A stretch of 64,000 nucleotides of DNA, taken from Monodelphis domestica (lineage: Eukaryota > Chordata > Mammalia > Didelphimorphia > Didelphidae). Of this stretch, positions 34,416 through 45,887 are shown piece by piece (the first letter of the stretch is position 1; each line of letters starts with the position of its first letter). The stretch is taken from positions 16,701,383 to 16,765,382 of the forward strand of contig NC_077235.1 of the NCBI RefSeq assembly GCF_027887165.1, given 5' to 3'. Below the pieces are notes generated by a model. The model was not told where the DNA came from and did no database searches. It saw nothing but the letters and a program-made list of their open reading frames with translations. Position numbers and translations under genes: made by a program.

Positions 34416-36028
34416 CCCCTCCCAACCTAACTTTGGGGAGGTTCAGAAGCGAGGGATTGGAAAACTGCTTTCATTCCCTTTTAACTCCTGAAAATAATTA
34501 ATCATGCAAGTCTGTAGATCAAAATGATTGCTAAATTAATCCCCTTATTCTAAGTCTTGCCTCTCTGAGGATTTCATCATAGGATGACAGAATATTTGTT
34601 TTAACAAGAGAAAAGTGAGAAATAACTTAAAATGGGGGAGAAAAGCTCCCTAATTTGGAAAAAGAATGTCAGGTATAAGTTAGTAATGATCAGCAGTCAG
34701 CTGTACAGCTTGACAGACACTTAGCTGAGCCAATCCTCAGTCCTTCCATTGGCCCTTGTGACTGTATCCTAACCCATTTCCCCCCATAGCATTTCTTTTC
34801 CCCAGGATCCTCCCATAGAATTCACCTATAGATTGCAAATCTCTCTCGCCATGCTAAGATTATCTTTCTTACTACCAATTCTTTCTAGGCTTCATGATTT
34901 CTTTCCTAACGTCTTCTGATTCGACTTTGAGACAACTCAGCACTCTGGAATCTTTGCTGCAACTTCTCCAATGAACAGATGTTCCTTTCCATCCTCTTAA
35001 CAAGGTAAAATGCTCCTATTTTCAACTTTCCTTCTTCAACTCAGTCTGGGGACTAACTCAGTCCTTTCTAGGTTCTCTAGTTAAAGAGCCTTGGCTCCAG
35101 GTAAATAGAATTCTCAGGGGAAACCAAATGAGCAGTTCTTCCCTCTGCTGCAGAAGTATTTCTCACATCAATTAAAATGACAGGACACAATCCTTCTCTG
35201 GATTCCGTATCGTGGGGTCTCCTTTGGATTACTCCTAAAGATGTCTCCTTGAGCAGTTCTTCAGATTCTGGCCTGCAGGAAAACCTGGTCCAGGATTTTG
35301 CGTCCTAAGAAACATCCTGAGGGAAATCTTCACTTTCATAGCTTTTCATATCTTCACCCCTCTTCCAGAACTGTGTGTGTGTGTGTGTGGGAAATCCAGG
35401 GTGTTACTAGAAATGTCTTAGGAGTTTCCCAGGTGGGGAATTAATTCCTTTCTCTATTAGAGGTCATGTGCCAATGATGATCAGAAATAATGCGCACAAA
35501 TCCATTAGTTCTCTCTACTTCAAAAGGAAAATTAGTTCTCCTTATTCCCTGGTCTATTCAAGCAAAAACTTATCTATTGGAATGGTTGCACTCCGAAAAT
35601 TGACCTTCAAAATGCCCCAAATCAGGTAATAGTTGATGATGCTTTTCTTTTTTCAAAAACTCAAACTCCTAACATTTCCTCTCCAAAAACAACATTTAGG
35701 GTTCCGAAGGAAAAGGTTCACAATTACCTCTAACTAGGAACACCTCTACTATTCATTCTCTTTTTCTTTTTTTACTCTAATTTCCTTTGGGCTGCCAATT
35801 TGCCTTTCTCTTCACCTTGCGTCAAAGGACGTTCGCTTATGACTAAAGCTGATCCTAGAGAGGAAGTTTGTGGCTCAATTAAAAAATATTCACGGTTTCA
35901 TTGGCTTTTAAAGCAAAGTTTTTCCCCCATATTTCGTGTTCTTTAACAGCAGTTGAAAGACCAGTAAGGTCCGTAGTTACCCTTCCGCAAATGAAATTTT
36001 TTTCACTCCACAAATCACTCACCCTCAC
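34416..36028. other. Spacer G2, unit 4
   Basis: Collinear with 28436-30205 without the LINE-1 stub, with a private (GT)n patch near 35373-35388. Confidence 0.55.
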
Positions 36029-36031
36029 CCT

Positions 36032-36078
<47 letters not shown>
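36029..36078. repeat. (CA)n tract 2
   Basis: CCCTGACACAC leads into about 22 uninterrupted CA units. Confidence 0.95.
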
Positions 36079-36080
<2 letters not shown>

Positions 36081-36722
36081 TAATCTGAAAAAATTAACCC
36101 TAACTCTTTGAAAACAAATACCAGCTTGATAAAAATGTGAAATGACTGCATACAAATAAACATGTTAATACCTCGAGGAAAATGCCTCTTATTAGCAATA
36201 CTCAATATTTACTGCACTTGATATACACGATTTCACACATTAGTCCTAGCTAAACTTGGGAAGAAAAGATTAGACTGTAAAGTCAAGAATTTCTGGACCT
36301 CCTTTCGCTTTCTGCTCCATAATCCCCAGTGCAGATGGCCAGCTCCTGCCCTTTTCTCTAGCTTTTTGGAGGAATGAACTGTTGTAACACTACTTGATAG
36401 ACATCATTTGCTAACATTTCTATCACCTACATTTAAAGGAAATCCATTAGACATACAGTATAGCCCAAAACTCACAGAACATTGAGAAGAAACAGAGAAC
36501 TTAAGTTCTTCAGCTTCTAGGAGGAGCTCTTTCATTTACCAAATTTGGTAACTCTTTAGACCTTCAGCCCTGACGTTTCAATTCATGAAGAAACTTTCTC
36601 CATTTTCGTAGCCTTAAAGCCTTAAAGCAGTTACTCAGACACTCTAGAGAATGCTTTGGCTCTCACACTCCAATTCAGATTTCCCATTCAAAGCTTTCAA
36701 CCAACCATTCACCCACGTCACC
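36079..36722. other. Spacer G3, unit 4 (partial)
   Basis: Runs collinear to CCCACGTCACCTATG and then breaks directly into TATG microsatellite; no leader or LTR-X follows. Confidence 0.5.
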
Positions 36723-37543
36723 TATGTATGTATGTATGTATTTGCTTCTCTCAGTCTCTGTCTTTCTGTCCATCTATCTGTCTGTCTGTGTCTGTCAGTT
36801 CTTTTTCACTACACAGATAGATAACTATTTATGTCTGTGTGTGTGAGAGAGAGAGAAACACAGATATGCAGAATGTTAAATGGACAAGTTGATAGATCGG
36901 TAGACAGATAGACATATACAGTCAGACATATAGAGAGACACAGAGATAAAATGAGATATATAGATAATCAGATAGATAGATAGACAGACAGATAGATACA
37001 GATACAGTTAGATATAATGAGAGATATACAGAAAGGTAGACTGATGTATCGATAGATTAATAGACAGAGAGAATGACAGATAGAGAGTCAGAGGGTCAGA
37101 CACAGATAGAGAGACAGAGAAAGCCAAGCGATCGATACATAGACAGAAACAGACAAATATCTAGAGAGATAGACTTGGGTGGAGAGATTCAAAGAGAGAT
37201 ATATAGGTAGAAAGATCACTAGGTTGATATAAACAGAAGGAAAGGGAAACAGACTTCCAGACACAGACAGACTGGTGGAAAAAAAATCTAGGAGAAAAGA
37301 ACAGACAGGCAGACACATGAACAGACAGACTGACAGACAGATTAGTCTGTCAATAATCTTTCCCTGTCTGCCCATCAGTACTCTCTGGGTATCTATCTCT
37401 CTCTATATATATGTATGTATGTACCTATCAATGTATGTAATTGTTTATCATTCGATCTCCAGTGTCTGTCAGTCTGTCTGTCCATTGGTCTGTCCCTCTA
37501 TCTATCTCATCAATCACGCGATCTTTCCCATTCTTCTTCTCAG
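36723..37543. repeat. TATG/TCTG, GATA/GACA and TCTG block
   Basis: Short pyrimidine zone, purine zone about 36845-37345, then a pyrimidine-rich linker ending CATTCTTCTTCTCAG before D. No L/R pair lies between microsatellite and D in this unit. Confidence 0.88.
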
Positions 37544-37685
37544 GTGTCCACCCTAGAAAATCAGAACAAGTGGTTGCAGGCAAGCAAAGCATATGATGGT
37601 GTCCCTGTGATGTTCAGGTGGCTCAGAAGATGTATTTGGTTCAAGATTGGAGGGGGAGTGGCAGACCTCTACTTTGGCCAGCGAG
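37544..37685 (+). other. D island copy 4, plus frame open through the donor
   Basis: 142 bp with conserved borders. The usual TGA near the right end is CGA here, so the plus frame continues past the donor-like site (GQRGEWLWQTA). Otherwise nearly identical to copies 1, 2 and 6. Confidence 0.42.
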
Positions 37686-37866
37686 GTGAGTGGCTGTGGC
37701 AGACTGCATGATGGGTCCAAACCCTTCTGATCAGACTCTTCCTTGAGGTGCTGGAAATCTTGAATAGGAAAGCAAGGAATCAAGCTCTCAGAGGATAAGC
37801 TCTGCTCCTTACTTAACGGGATCTTAACCTGTTGTCCTGACGTTTTCCAACAAGGAGCATTTAATA
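37686..37866 (+). other. E island copy 5 (stub)
   Basis: Only about 180 bp remain before the sequence switches at CAAGGAGCATTTAATAAACAC into G3. Confidence 0.4.
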
Positions 37867-38151
37867 AACACTCTTGCTCTCACACTCCAACTTGAGCTTC
37901 CTAGTCAACGCTTTCAGCCAACCATTCACGCACGTCACCTGTACTATCCTCGCTCTTCCTTCTACTAGAAGTACTGCTTCACTCACATACACAGGTACCA
38001 ACACTCAGTGACACACAAAACTTAGTCAGTTTTAGAGCATGTGTTCAGGTTGACCTGGGCTACATTTTGGCCGACTAACTTTGGAACCAGATTTGGTTGA
38101 TATTCCACACTTTTTGTAACATTCCCAGGTACCTGGTCCATCGTATGTAAC

Positions 38152-38155
<4 letters not shown>
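37867..38155. other. Spacer G3, right part
   Basis: Enters G3 at CTCTTGCTCTCACACTCC and continues to the dinucleotide tract. Confidence 0.5.
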
Positions 38156-38187
<32 letters not shown>

Positions 38188-38215
38188 ATATATATGTGCA
38201 TATGCATATATATGT
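38156..38215. repeat. (TG)n / (TA)n tract
   Basis: About 14 TG units followed by TATATATG, where other units carry (AT)n. Confidence 0.9.
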
Positions 38216-38684
38216 CCACGTATGAGCATAAATTTCACAGCAGTCCCACTGGCATGTTGACTGGGGCATTCACGGAAACGCGATTGCCCAGCTAGTTTCT
38301 GACTGAAGTGAGGTTCATTTCAAAAATGTCTGGCTTACCAACTGGACCCACCCAGCTTACTCCTGACTGTAAGGTTCAAAATTACCTCTAACTAGGAACA
38401 CCTCTAGTATTCCCTTCCCTTTTTTCATTTTTTACTCTAATTTCCTTTGGGCTGCCAATTTGTCTTTCTCTTCGCCTGGCCTCAAAGCACTTTACACTAA
38501 GGCTAAAGCTGCTCCTTGAGTGGAAATTTGTGGCTAGAGAGCAAAGTTTGGCTTAACTAACCGAACACACACAGCTGATTCCTGACTGTACTCAATGGGT
38601 TCTTGTGTGTACCTCACATCTGGTGGTCAAACTGGCTAGTGGTTTAGGTAGCCATAACTTGAGCATCCTGGCTGGCTCGCCATT
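38216..38684 (-). other. Leader-like segment with internal rearrangement
   Basis: A block of about 170 bp resembling the end of spacer G2 (AAGGTTCAAAATTACCTC, 38371-38537) lies between two copies of the leader motif CAGCTKATTCCTGACTGT-like sequence. The identical arrangement occurs at 56923-57088. Confidence 0.55.
38666..38682 (-). other. Exact 17-nt tRNA-Arg primer-binding-site match
   Basis: TCCTGGCTGGCTCGCCA equals the last 17 nt of mature vertebrate tRNA-Arg (ACG) including the CCA tail, as I recall that tRNA. On the minus strand it reads as a PBS, two bases from the LTR terminus that starts at 38685, the normal retroviral geometry. Confidence 0.8.
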
Positions 38685-39308
38685 TGTTAACTTGGAAATA
38701 ACACAGAACTCTCAAATAGTCCAAAAAACCAAGTCTTGAATCAGGATAGGGATAAATCCCATATTGTATTCTTTACTGAGCATCTGGTGCCACGACTTTT
38801 ACGGGGCATAAATCCTGGACTCTGGAGTTGTTATGCCTAGGAGGACCACCCGGCTAGATGACTCCTCCAAGGAGGAAAACAATTTGGGGAACCTCTCTAC
38901 CACTTGGGGGAAATCCAGGAGTAGGGAGTGACAATGCTGTAGCTACAAAGGACATCCCTGACAGGATACAATGAAACTTAGGAAAGGAATCCTAGCCAAA
39001 GGCTAGGGTCTAAGAGAGGGGCTGCTTACAGTGGATACTGAAGAATGCTCCCTGTCAGGTGTGGCTCTTCTTGGGAAAGGTCTCTTGATATAAGAGGGGA
39101 GAATACCTAACTAGGATTGTCATTCACCTGAACGTCCCCCACTCAGTCTGAAAGTGCTTGCCTGGGATTCCCTTCAGGATGGATTCCCATGGGAACAAGG
39201 AATAAGTATAATCTTTGGGGTCTCCACCCTACAAGCTTCCCCTGAAACCTCAGCTTCGCCAGATCCTACTAGGCCACAAGTTTGGGGTTTCTAGATTGCA
39301 CGTTGACA
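38685..39308 (-). mobile_element. LTR-X reference copy (5' LTR by position)
   Basis: 624 bp bounded TGTTAAC...GTTGACA, a 7-bp terminal inverted repeat with one mismatch and TG/CA ends, next to the PBS. On the minus strand it is therefore the 5' LTR of a retrovirus-like element. No gag, pol or env similarity is visible downstream. Old fossil; age relative to the array: older than amplification. Confidence 0.72.
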
Positions 39309-39700
39309 CACCTTATTGTTGATGCTGTGAATACATTCACTGCATTCAATCAGAAAAAGCAGAAGCTATACTTGCCAATGGTGGCCTGTTAATGCAGGCA
39401 CAGTATGGTTTTTTAGGAAACAGAATTCCTTGCAGTTTGACACATGATGAATATCATAGCACAAACTATTAAAATCCCGTGTGATTCACTGTATGTTGTT
39501 TATCTGGTTATTTATTGAACAGCTCTAAAAATTAAAGGAAAGCAAGATGCAGAATGTGTTTTCTTCATTGACACCACTGTGAATCCTATCTTGAAAAGAC
39601 AAAGTTAAAATGTTTGAACACACTTTTGCTCTCACACCAATCTCCCCATTCCCCTGTCTGAGGGAATGTCTAAAGTCAATGGCCTTCCCGGTATTCCTAT
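39309..39700. other. Spacer Y, unit 5
   Basis: Full-length Y; no gene-like signal. Confidence 0.5.
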
Positions 39701-39820
39701 TGTCAAACTGGAATCAAGAAAGCCCAAACTTGTAGGCTAGAGGGATCTGGTTTCCGGAGGAGCTTGTAGGTTGGAGACCCCAAAGTTTGTACTTGTTACC
39801 TGATCCCGTGAGAATCCAGA
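39701..39820 (+). mobile_element. LTR-X fragment Z, copy 4
   Basis: TGTCAAACTGGAATC start, about 120 bp, inverted relative to 39180-39308. Confidence 0.52.
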
Positions 39821-40307
39821 GAGATAGAGACAGACAAACAGAAAGACAGATAGGCAGGCCGACTGGCAGGTGGGTAGTCAGATAGGTAGGAGGGAAGATA
39901 GATGGATATAGAGATGGCACATCGAGAGACACATAGTCAGACACAGACAGAGAGATAGACAGGGGGAAAGACAGACAGATAGAGAGATAAATAGATATCA
40001 AGATATTACAAACAGACAGAAACACAAACAGAATGAGAGATAGTCAGAGACATTGAAAGATTAATAGAACATGAGAATATTGGAGAGTGAAACAAAGGGA
40101 CAGACAGAGACAGATAGATGGAAGGACAGACTGAGATACACAGAAATTCAGGTAGATGGATAGACAGCCAGACATGGATAGAGAGATAGCAATACAAATA
40201 GATAGATATAGCTAGATCAATACATTGATATATAGACAGAATTAGAGAATAATGGACTGACAGACACAGAGAGACAGATCGACAGATGTACAGAAGGGCT
40301 GACATAT
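39821..40307. repeat. GACA/GATA block
   Basis: Purine-strand repeat, cut abruptly by the LTR at 40308. Confidence 0.9.
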
Positions 40308-40735
40308 TGTTATGGGCATGGAAGGATACCCTTTTGGGTTCGGGAAGGATGCCTTTTGCAAGCATGCAATGACTCCAAAACTTAGCTTAAAAACAGAAGA
40401 GAGATTTATTAATTTAGAAAGTAATGTTGAGAGTAGCCAGGAGGATAGCAAGGTAGAACAGCAAGATGGGGAGCAGTTCCCTGGGAGGACAGCATGAAAG
40501 GAAAGGCTGTTCCCCCCGATGACATCGGTTCTGGGGATTTTATACATTCTTCCCAACAGTTAGTCACTCAGGCATGAGGTGGGGTGATCGTATTGGGGTC
40601 TGCCTGGGGACATAAAGATTCCTTGGTTTTAGGGGACAAACAGATGTCCTATAGGATAGAGGTGTGGTCTGAAGGTGCATCTTTCTGACCATCTAGAGGA
40701 CGATCCAAGGAAGATAGTCATCTCAGGACCCTAGG
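40308..40735 (-). mobile_element. LTR-T2 copy, partial, at a breakpoint
   Basis: Begins TGTTATGGGCATGG like the copy at 11895 and is collinear to GGACCCTAGG, where it meets a TCTG repeat of opposite polarity to the left flank. Left and right flanks belong to different parts of the unit. Confidence 0.65.
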
Positions 40736-40851
40736 TGCCTGTCTGTATTTGTATCTATCCATCTGTCTGCCAGACAGTCTTTTCTGGTTTTCTGTATGTA
40801 TGTATGTATGTATGTATGTATGTATGTATGTATGTATGTATGTATGTCTGC

Positions 40852-40905
<54 letters not shown>

Positions 40906-41836
40906 TTGCTTCTCTTAGTTCTTGTCTTTCTGTCCATCTATTTGTCTGTGTGTCTGTCAGGTTTTTTCTCTACACAGATAGATAGCTATTTGTGAGAGAG
41001 GAATAGAGAGTGAGAGAGACAGAGAGACAGACAGAGAGACTGAGAGAGGGAAAGCAACAAATATGCAGAATGATAAATGGACAGGTTGATAGATTGATAG
41101 AGATATACAGAGACACACAGATGGAATGAGATAGATAGATTGATTGATAGATGAATAGATAAATAGATAGACAGACACGCAAACAGTGATATAGAGATAG
41201 AGTTAGATATAATGACATTTAGACAGAAAGATAGACTGAGGTATCGATAGATTAATAGACAGAGAATGACAGATAGAGAGACAGAGAAAGTCAAGCGATC
41301 GATACATAGACAGAAACAGACAAATATCTAGAGAGATAGACTTGGGTAGAGAGATTCAAAGAGAGAGAGATAGACAGAAAGATTATTAGACTGATAAAAA
41401 GAGAAAGAAGGAGAAATAGACTTCCAGACACAGACATACTGATGGACAAAAAGACAGGACAGAGGAACAGACAGACAATCACATGAACAGACAGACTGAC
41501 CGACAGATTAATTTCTCTGTCATTCTGTCTATCTGCCTTCGTTTCTGTGTATCTACAAGTCTGTCTAACTGGATGTGCAACTGTCTATCTATCTATCCAG
41601 ATTTTTCATCTGTCTCTCTCTCTATCTGTCTCTCTCTTTATCTGTCTGTCTATCTATCTATCTATCTATCTGTCTGTGGTTCGCTCTGTCTGTCTGTCTG
41701 TCTCTCTGTCTGTCTCTCTATCTGTCGATATATTGGAGTTCTTGTCAGTGTAGTCTATGTTTCTATCTCCCTACATGTTTTGTGCATGGATTAATCTCTG
41801 TGTATGTAGTTTGTGTGTTTTAAAGTATTGTGACAT
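40736..41836. repeat. TATG/TATC, GATA/GACA, TCTG block
   Basis: Pure TATG run at about 40793-40845 followed at once by pure TATC (about 40853-40903), purine zone about 40975-41510, then TCTG/TATC. Confidence 0.9.
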
Positions 41837-42117
41837 CCTGAGGAACTACAACTCCCTGTGTGCCCCAGAGGTCCCAACCCTTTGAGTCCTGGATTGGGAT
41901 TGGTCTTGGATTTGACCAATCCAGTGTTGTAGGGGGGAACCATTGACATGGTCCCTCCTTAGCATGGGATTGGTCCATTTATAGACCAATCCTATGAAAG
42001 GAAATTATGGGCATCATCCCTTGCCCAGCAGAGGATTGGTCCAATTCAAGAGGGTTCCCTCACCGGAAATAAGGGGGAGGGACCCTGGAGCACACTGGGG
42101 GATGTAGTTCTCCAAGC
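41837..42117 (+). promoter_or_regulatory. L module 7
   Basis: Opens CCTGAGGAACTACAACTCCC and closes GGGGGATGTAGTTCTCC. One CCAAT of the right-hand pair is replaced near 42050. Confidence 0.55.
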
Positions 42118-42303
42118 CATAACATTTGAAAACCCACATGATCTCTCTCTCTATGTAAATATGTAGACACAGAGATGGACAGCTGGACAGATAGAAGGAC
42201 TGACACCATTTACTTGATCTATTATTCTGTCTATTCGCCTGCTGGTTGGTGCATCTATCAGTCTGTCTGTCCCTCTTTTATGGGTTTTCAAGTGTTGTGA
42301 GAG

Positions 42304-42576
42304 CCAGTGGAACTACAACCCCCATTTAGCACCAGGAGTCCCTCCCTTTGAGTCCTGGCTTGTGATTGGTCCAAAAATGGACCAATCCCGTGTTGGGGGG
42401 AGACAATACTCATGGCCCCGCCTTAGCCCAGGATTGGTCCATCTCAAGATCAATCAGACACAGAGGGAGCATCATTCTTCACCCAGCCTAGGATTGGTCC
42501 AATTCAAGACCAGTCCCTCCCATGAAATATGGTGGAGGGACCCCTGGAGCACACTGGGAGATGCAGTTCCTCAAGC
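42304..42576 (+). promoter_or_regulatory. R module 7
   Basis: Opens TGGAACTACAACCCCCATT, contains GGATTGGTCCAATTCAAGACC near 42491, and closes GGGAGATGCAGTTCC. Confidence 0.55.
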
Positions 42577-42914
42577 CACAACCCAAGAAAAGCCACACTA
42601 TCTCTAGCTCTATATCCAGGTAGACTGAGAGATGGACAAGGGGACGGACAGCCAGGAAAACTGACAGAGAGCTTCGTTTATCTATTCTTCTGTCTTTCTG
42701 CCTTTCTGTCTATGTATCTGTCAGTCTTTCTGTGTGTCTGCCCATCAGTCCTCTTTGGGTATCTATCTCTATAAAGGTATGTATGTATATATGTATGTAC
42801 CTATCTATGTATGTATCTATTTATCAAGAGATCTCCAGTGCCTTTCAATCTATCTTCCTTTGGTCTATGCCTCTATCTATCTTATAAGTCGATCTTTGCA
42901 ATTCTCCTTCTCAG
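42577..42914 (+). other. Linker ending in acceptor-like tract
   Basis: TCTG/TATG-rich, closing GCAATTCTCCTTCTCAG before D. Confidence 0.4.
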
Positions 42915-43057
42915 GTGTCCACCGTAGAAAATAGGAATAAGTGGTTGCAGGCAAGCAAAGCATGTGATGGTGCCCCTATGGTGTGCAGGATAGATCAGAA
43001 GATGTATTTGGTTCAAGATTGGAGGGGGGGTGGCAGACCTCCACTTTGGCCAGTGAG
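42915..43057 (+). other. D island copy 5 (diverged)
   Basis: 143 bp by my count, with CAG| and GAG|GTGAGT borders kept. Substitutions and a small insertion/deletion in the middle shift the plus frame relative to copies 1, 2, 4 and 6. Confidence 0.4.
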
Positions 43058-43925
43058 GTGAGTGACTGTTGCAGACTGGATGATGGGTCCAAACCCTTCT
43101 TCTCAGACTCCTCCATGAGGTGATGGAAGCCTTGAATAGGAAAGCAAGGAATCAGGATCTCAGAGACTAAACTCTGTGCCTTACTTTATAGGGATCTTAA
43201 GCTGTTGTCCTGACGTTTCCCAACAAGGAGCATTTACTAAAGAAGAATGGCATTTCCTCGGGCAGGCTATGAAACAAAGTGAGTCAAAAGGACACGGAAT
43301 GTTAGCCGCCATTGAGATCCCATGCACTCTAGTGAGGATACTGCACAAACTGTGGAGAGATGAGCTGTTCCTCAGCTGCAGCCACCACCTTTCACTCCTT
43401 CTACTTATTCTTCTTGCCCCTTTGAATCAGATGGCCAAAAAGAAACACCTCTTCCTTAATGCTGCAGATGCCAAGAACCAGCCCCATGGCCTGGGGCAAA
43501 CCTCCTGCCCAAACCCCTTGTTTCTGGGTCCTGTCCTAACTGCTGTCAAATGATAGCTAAACCGCAGCATGGAGGCATGATGTCTTGCTGTCCTCCCAAG
43601 GAACAGCTTTTGCACCCATGCTCTTCCACCTCAGCTGCCTCTTGACCACATTCATGATGACTTTCCAAATCAATTAACTGTCTCTTTTATTTTGAAGCTA
43701 AGTTTCAGAGTCTTGCATTCTTGCCAATGGTATTCCTCCCGATCTCCAGGGGTGCATCCCTGAACCCCACAGCAATCATCCTGGGTGCCATTCAAAGAAA
43801 ATGATGTAGTCTCCTCAGGGAGAAAACTGACACCTGAGGCCAAGGAAGAAATGAAAAATCTTGAAACAGCTGGAGACCTAAACCAAGTCTGGAGAATTGA
43901 TTATTCTCAGACTTTTCTACCTGGC
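43058..43925 (+). other. E island copy 6, poly(A) hexamer lost
   Basis: Complete E. The longest plus frame (43176-43553) contains QGAFTKEEWHFLGQAMKQ and then MAKKKHLFLNAADAK, without a recognised domain. The AATAAA of other copies reads AATTAA near 43672. Confidence 0.42.
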
Positions 43926-44206
43926 CTTTTATTCATTTCTTTATTAAGAAATTTTCCTTTTTTATTGCTTTCCATATTTTATTTAGTCTATTTAGCACAT
44001 GATTCCTCCTAGGTGACAAAGAATCATTTTCTTTCCACCCTTCCCGTAGCAGAGGGTCAATTCCATTAAGTATGACATGTGTCCTTGATGAGAACCTCTT
44101 TCCATGTTGTTGATGTTTGCACTAGGATGTTCATTTAGAGTCTTTATCCACAACAATATCCCCCTGTACCCTTGTAATCTAGCAGTTGATTTTATTGGGT
44201 GTTTCT

Positions 44207-45887
44207 TTCTTTTTTTTTAAAATATATTTTATTTGATCATTTCCAAGCATTATTCGTTAAAGACATAGATCATTTTCTTTTCCTCCCCCCACCCCCCATA
44301 GCCGACACGTAAATCCACTGGGCATTAGATGTTTTCTTGATTTGAACCCGTTGCTTTGTTGATAATATTTGCATTAGAGTGTTCATTTAGAGTCTCTCCT
44401 TTGTCATGTCCCCTCAACCGCTATATTCAGGCAGTTGCTTTTCCTCGGTGTTCCCACTCCCATAGTTTGTCCTTTGCTTATGAATAGTGTTTTTTTCTCC
44501 TGGATCCCTGCAAGTTGTTCAGGGACATTACACCGCCACTAATGGAGACGTCCATTACGTTCGATTATACCACAGTGTATTAGTCTCTGTGTACAACGTT
44601 CTCCTGGTTCTGCTCCTCTCACTCTGCATCACTTCCTGGAGGTTGTTCCAGTCTCCATGGATCTCCTCCACTTTATTATTCCTTTTAGCACAATAGTATT
44701 CCATCACCAACATATACCACAATTTGCTCAGCCATTCCCCAATTGATGGGCATCCCCTCGTTTTCCAGTTTTTGGCCACCACAAAGAGCGCAGCTATAAA
44801 TATTTTTGTATAAGTCTTTTTGTCCATTATCTCTTTGGGGTACAGACCCAGCAGTGCTATGGCTGGGTCAAAGGGTAGATATTCTTTTGTCGCCCTTTGG
44901 GCATAGTTCCAAATTACCCTCCAGAATGGTTGGATTAATCCACAACTCCACCAGCAATGAATTAATGTCCCTACTTTGCTACATCCCCTCCAGCATTCAT
45001 TACTTTCCTTTGCTGTCATGTTAGCCAATCTGCTAGGTGTGAGGTGATACCTCAGAGTTGTTTTGATTTGCATCTCTCTGATTATAAGAGATGTAGAGCA
45101 CTTCTTCATGTGCTTGTTAATAGTTTTGATTTCTTTATCTCAGAACTGCCTATCCATGTCCCTTGCCCATTTATCAATTGGAGAATGGCTTGATTTTTTG
45201 TACAATTGATTTAGCTCATTATAAATATGAGTAATTAAACCTTTGTCAGAGGTTTCTATGAAGATTTTTTCCCAATTTGTTGTTTCCCTTCTGATTTTAG
45301 TTACATTGGTTTTGTTTGTACAAAAGCTTTTTAGTTTGATGTAGTCAAAATTATTTATTTTACATTTTGTGATTCTTTCTATGTCATGCTTGGTTTTAAA
45401 GCCTTTCCCCTCCCAAAGGTCTGACATGTATACTATTCTGTGTTTACCCAATTTACTTATGGTTTCCTTCTTTATGTTTAAGTCACTCACCCATTTTGAA
45501 TTTATCTTGGTGTAGGGTATGAGGTGTTGATCTATTCCTAGTCTCTCCCACACTGTCTTCCAATTTTCCCAGCAGTTTTTATCGAATAGTGGATTTTTGT
45601 CCCAAAAGCTGGGGTCTTTGGGTTTATCGTATACTGTCTTGCTGAGGTCGCTTTCCCCCAGTCTATTCCACTGATCTTCCTTTCTGTTTCTTAGCCAGTA
45701 CCAAATTGTTTTGATGACTGCTGCTTTGTAATATAGTTTAAGGTCAGGGACTGCAAGGCCCCCATCATATGTGTTTTTTTCATTATTTCCCTGGATATCC
45801 TTGATCTTTTGTTCTTCCAAATGAACTTTGTTATGGTTTTTTCTAAATCAGTGAAGAAGTATTTTGGTAGTTCAATGGGTATGGGTA
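44207..45887 (-). mobile_element. Younger 5'-truncated LINE-1 (about 1.68 kb)
   Basis: Minus-strand insertion: T-run on the + strand at the left edge, 3' UTR, then the ORF2 C-terminus. TGTTTCT flanks both sides (44200-44206 and 45888-45894) as a short target duplication, and the flanking old LINE-1 is continuous without it. It is nearly intact over its length and shares the 3' UTR of the stub at 29956-30127, so both come from a comparatively recent subfamily. Confidence 0.93.
44555..45820 (-). pseudogene. LINE-1 ORF2 C-terminal remnant
   Basis: Encodes the part of ORF2p after the reverse transcriptase: AVPDLKLYYKAAVIKTIWYW near the start, then the Cys/His motif [18 protein letters not shown] (CX3CX7HX4C, as known for LINE-1), then [19 protein letters not shown] and [16 protein letters not shown]. 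The two open segments, 45820-45140 and 45109-44555, are in the same frame and separated by one TGA at 45140-45142 (…RQF stop DKEIK…). Upstream, codons for IELPKYFF lie in another frame, consistent with a one-base change in an A-run near 45775. Non-functional because truncated. Confidence 0.9.

Noticed and set aside
38666-38682. tRNA-Arg gene
   Set aside because: Only the 3' 17 nt including CCA are present, the mark of a primer-binding site, not a tRNA gene.
40793-40903. CRISPR-like regular repeats
   Set aside because: Pure tetranucleotide tandem repeats without unique spacers, in a eukaryotic sequence.
43194-43260. KRAB-like look of FTKEEWHFLGQAMKQ in E
   Set aside because: Only the EEW-type core resembles a KRAB box; the expected LYRDVMLENY continuation is absent and no zinc fingers follow.
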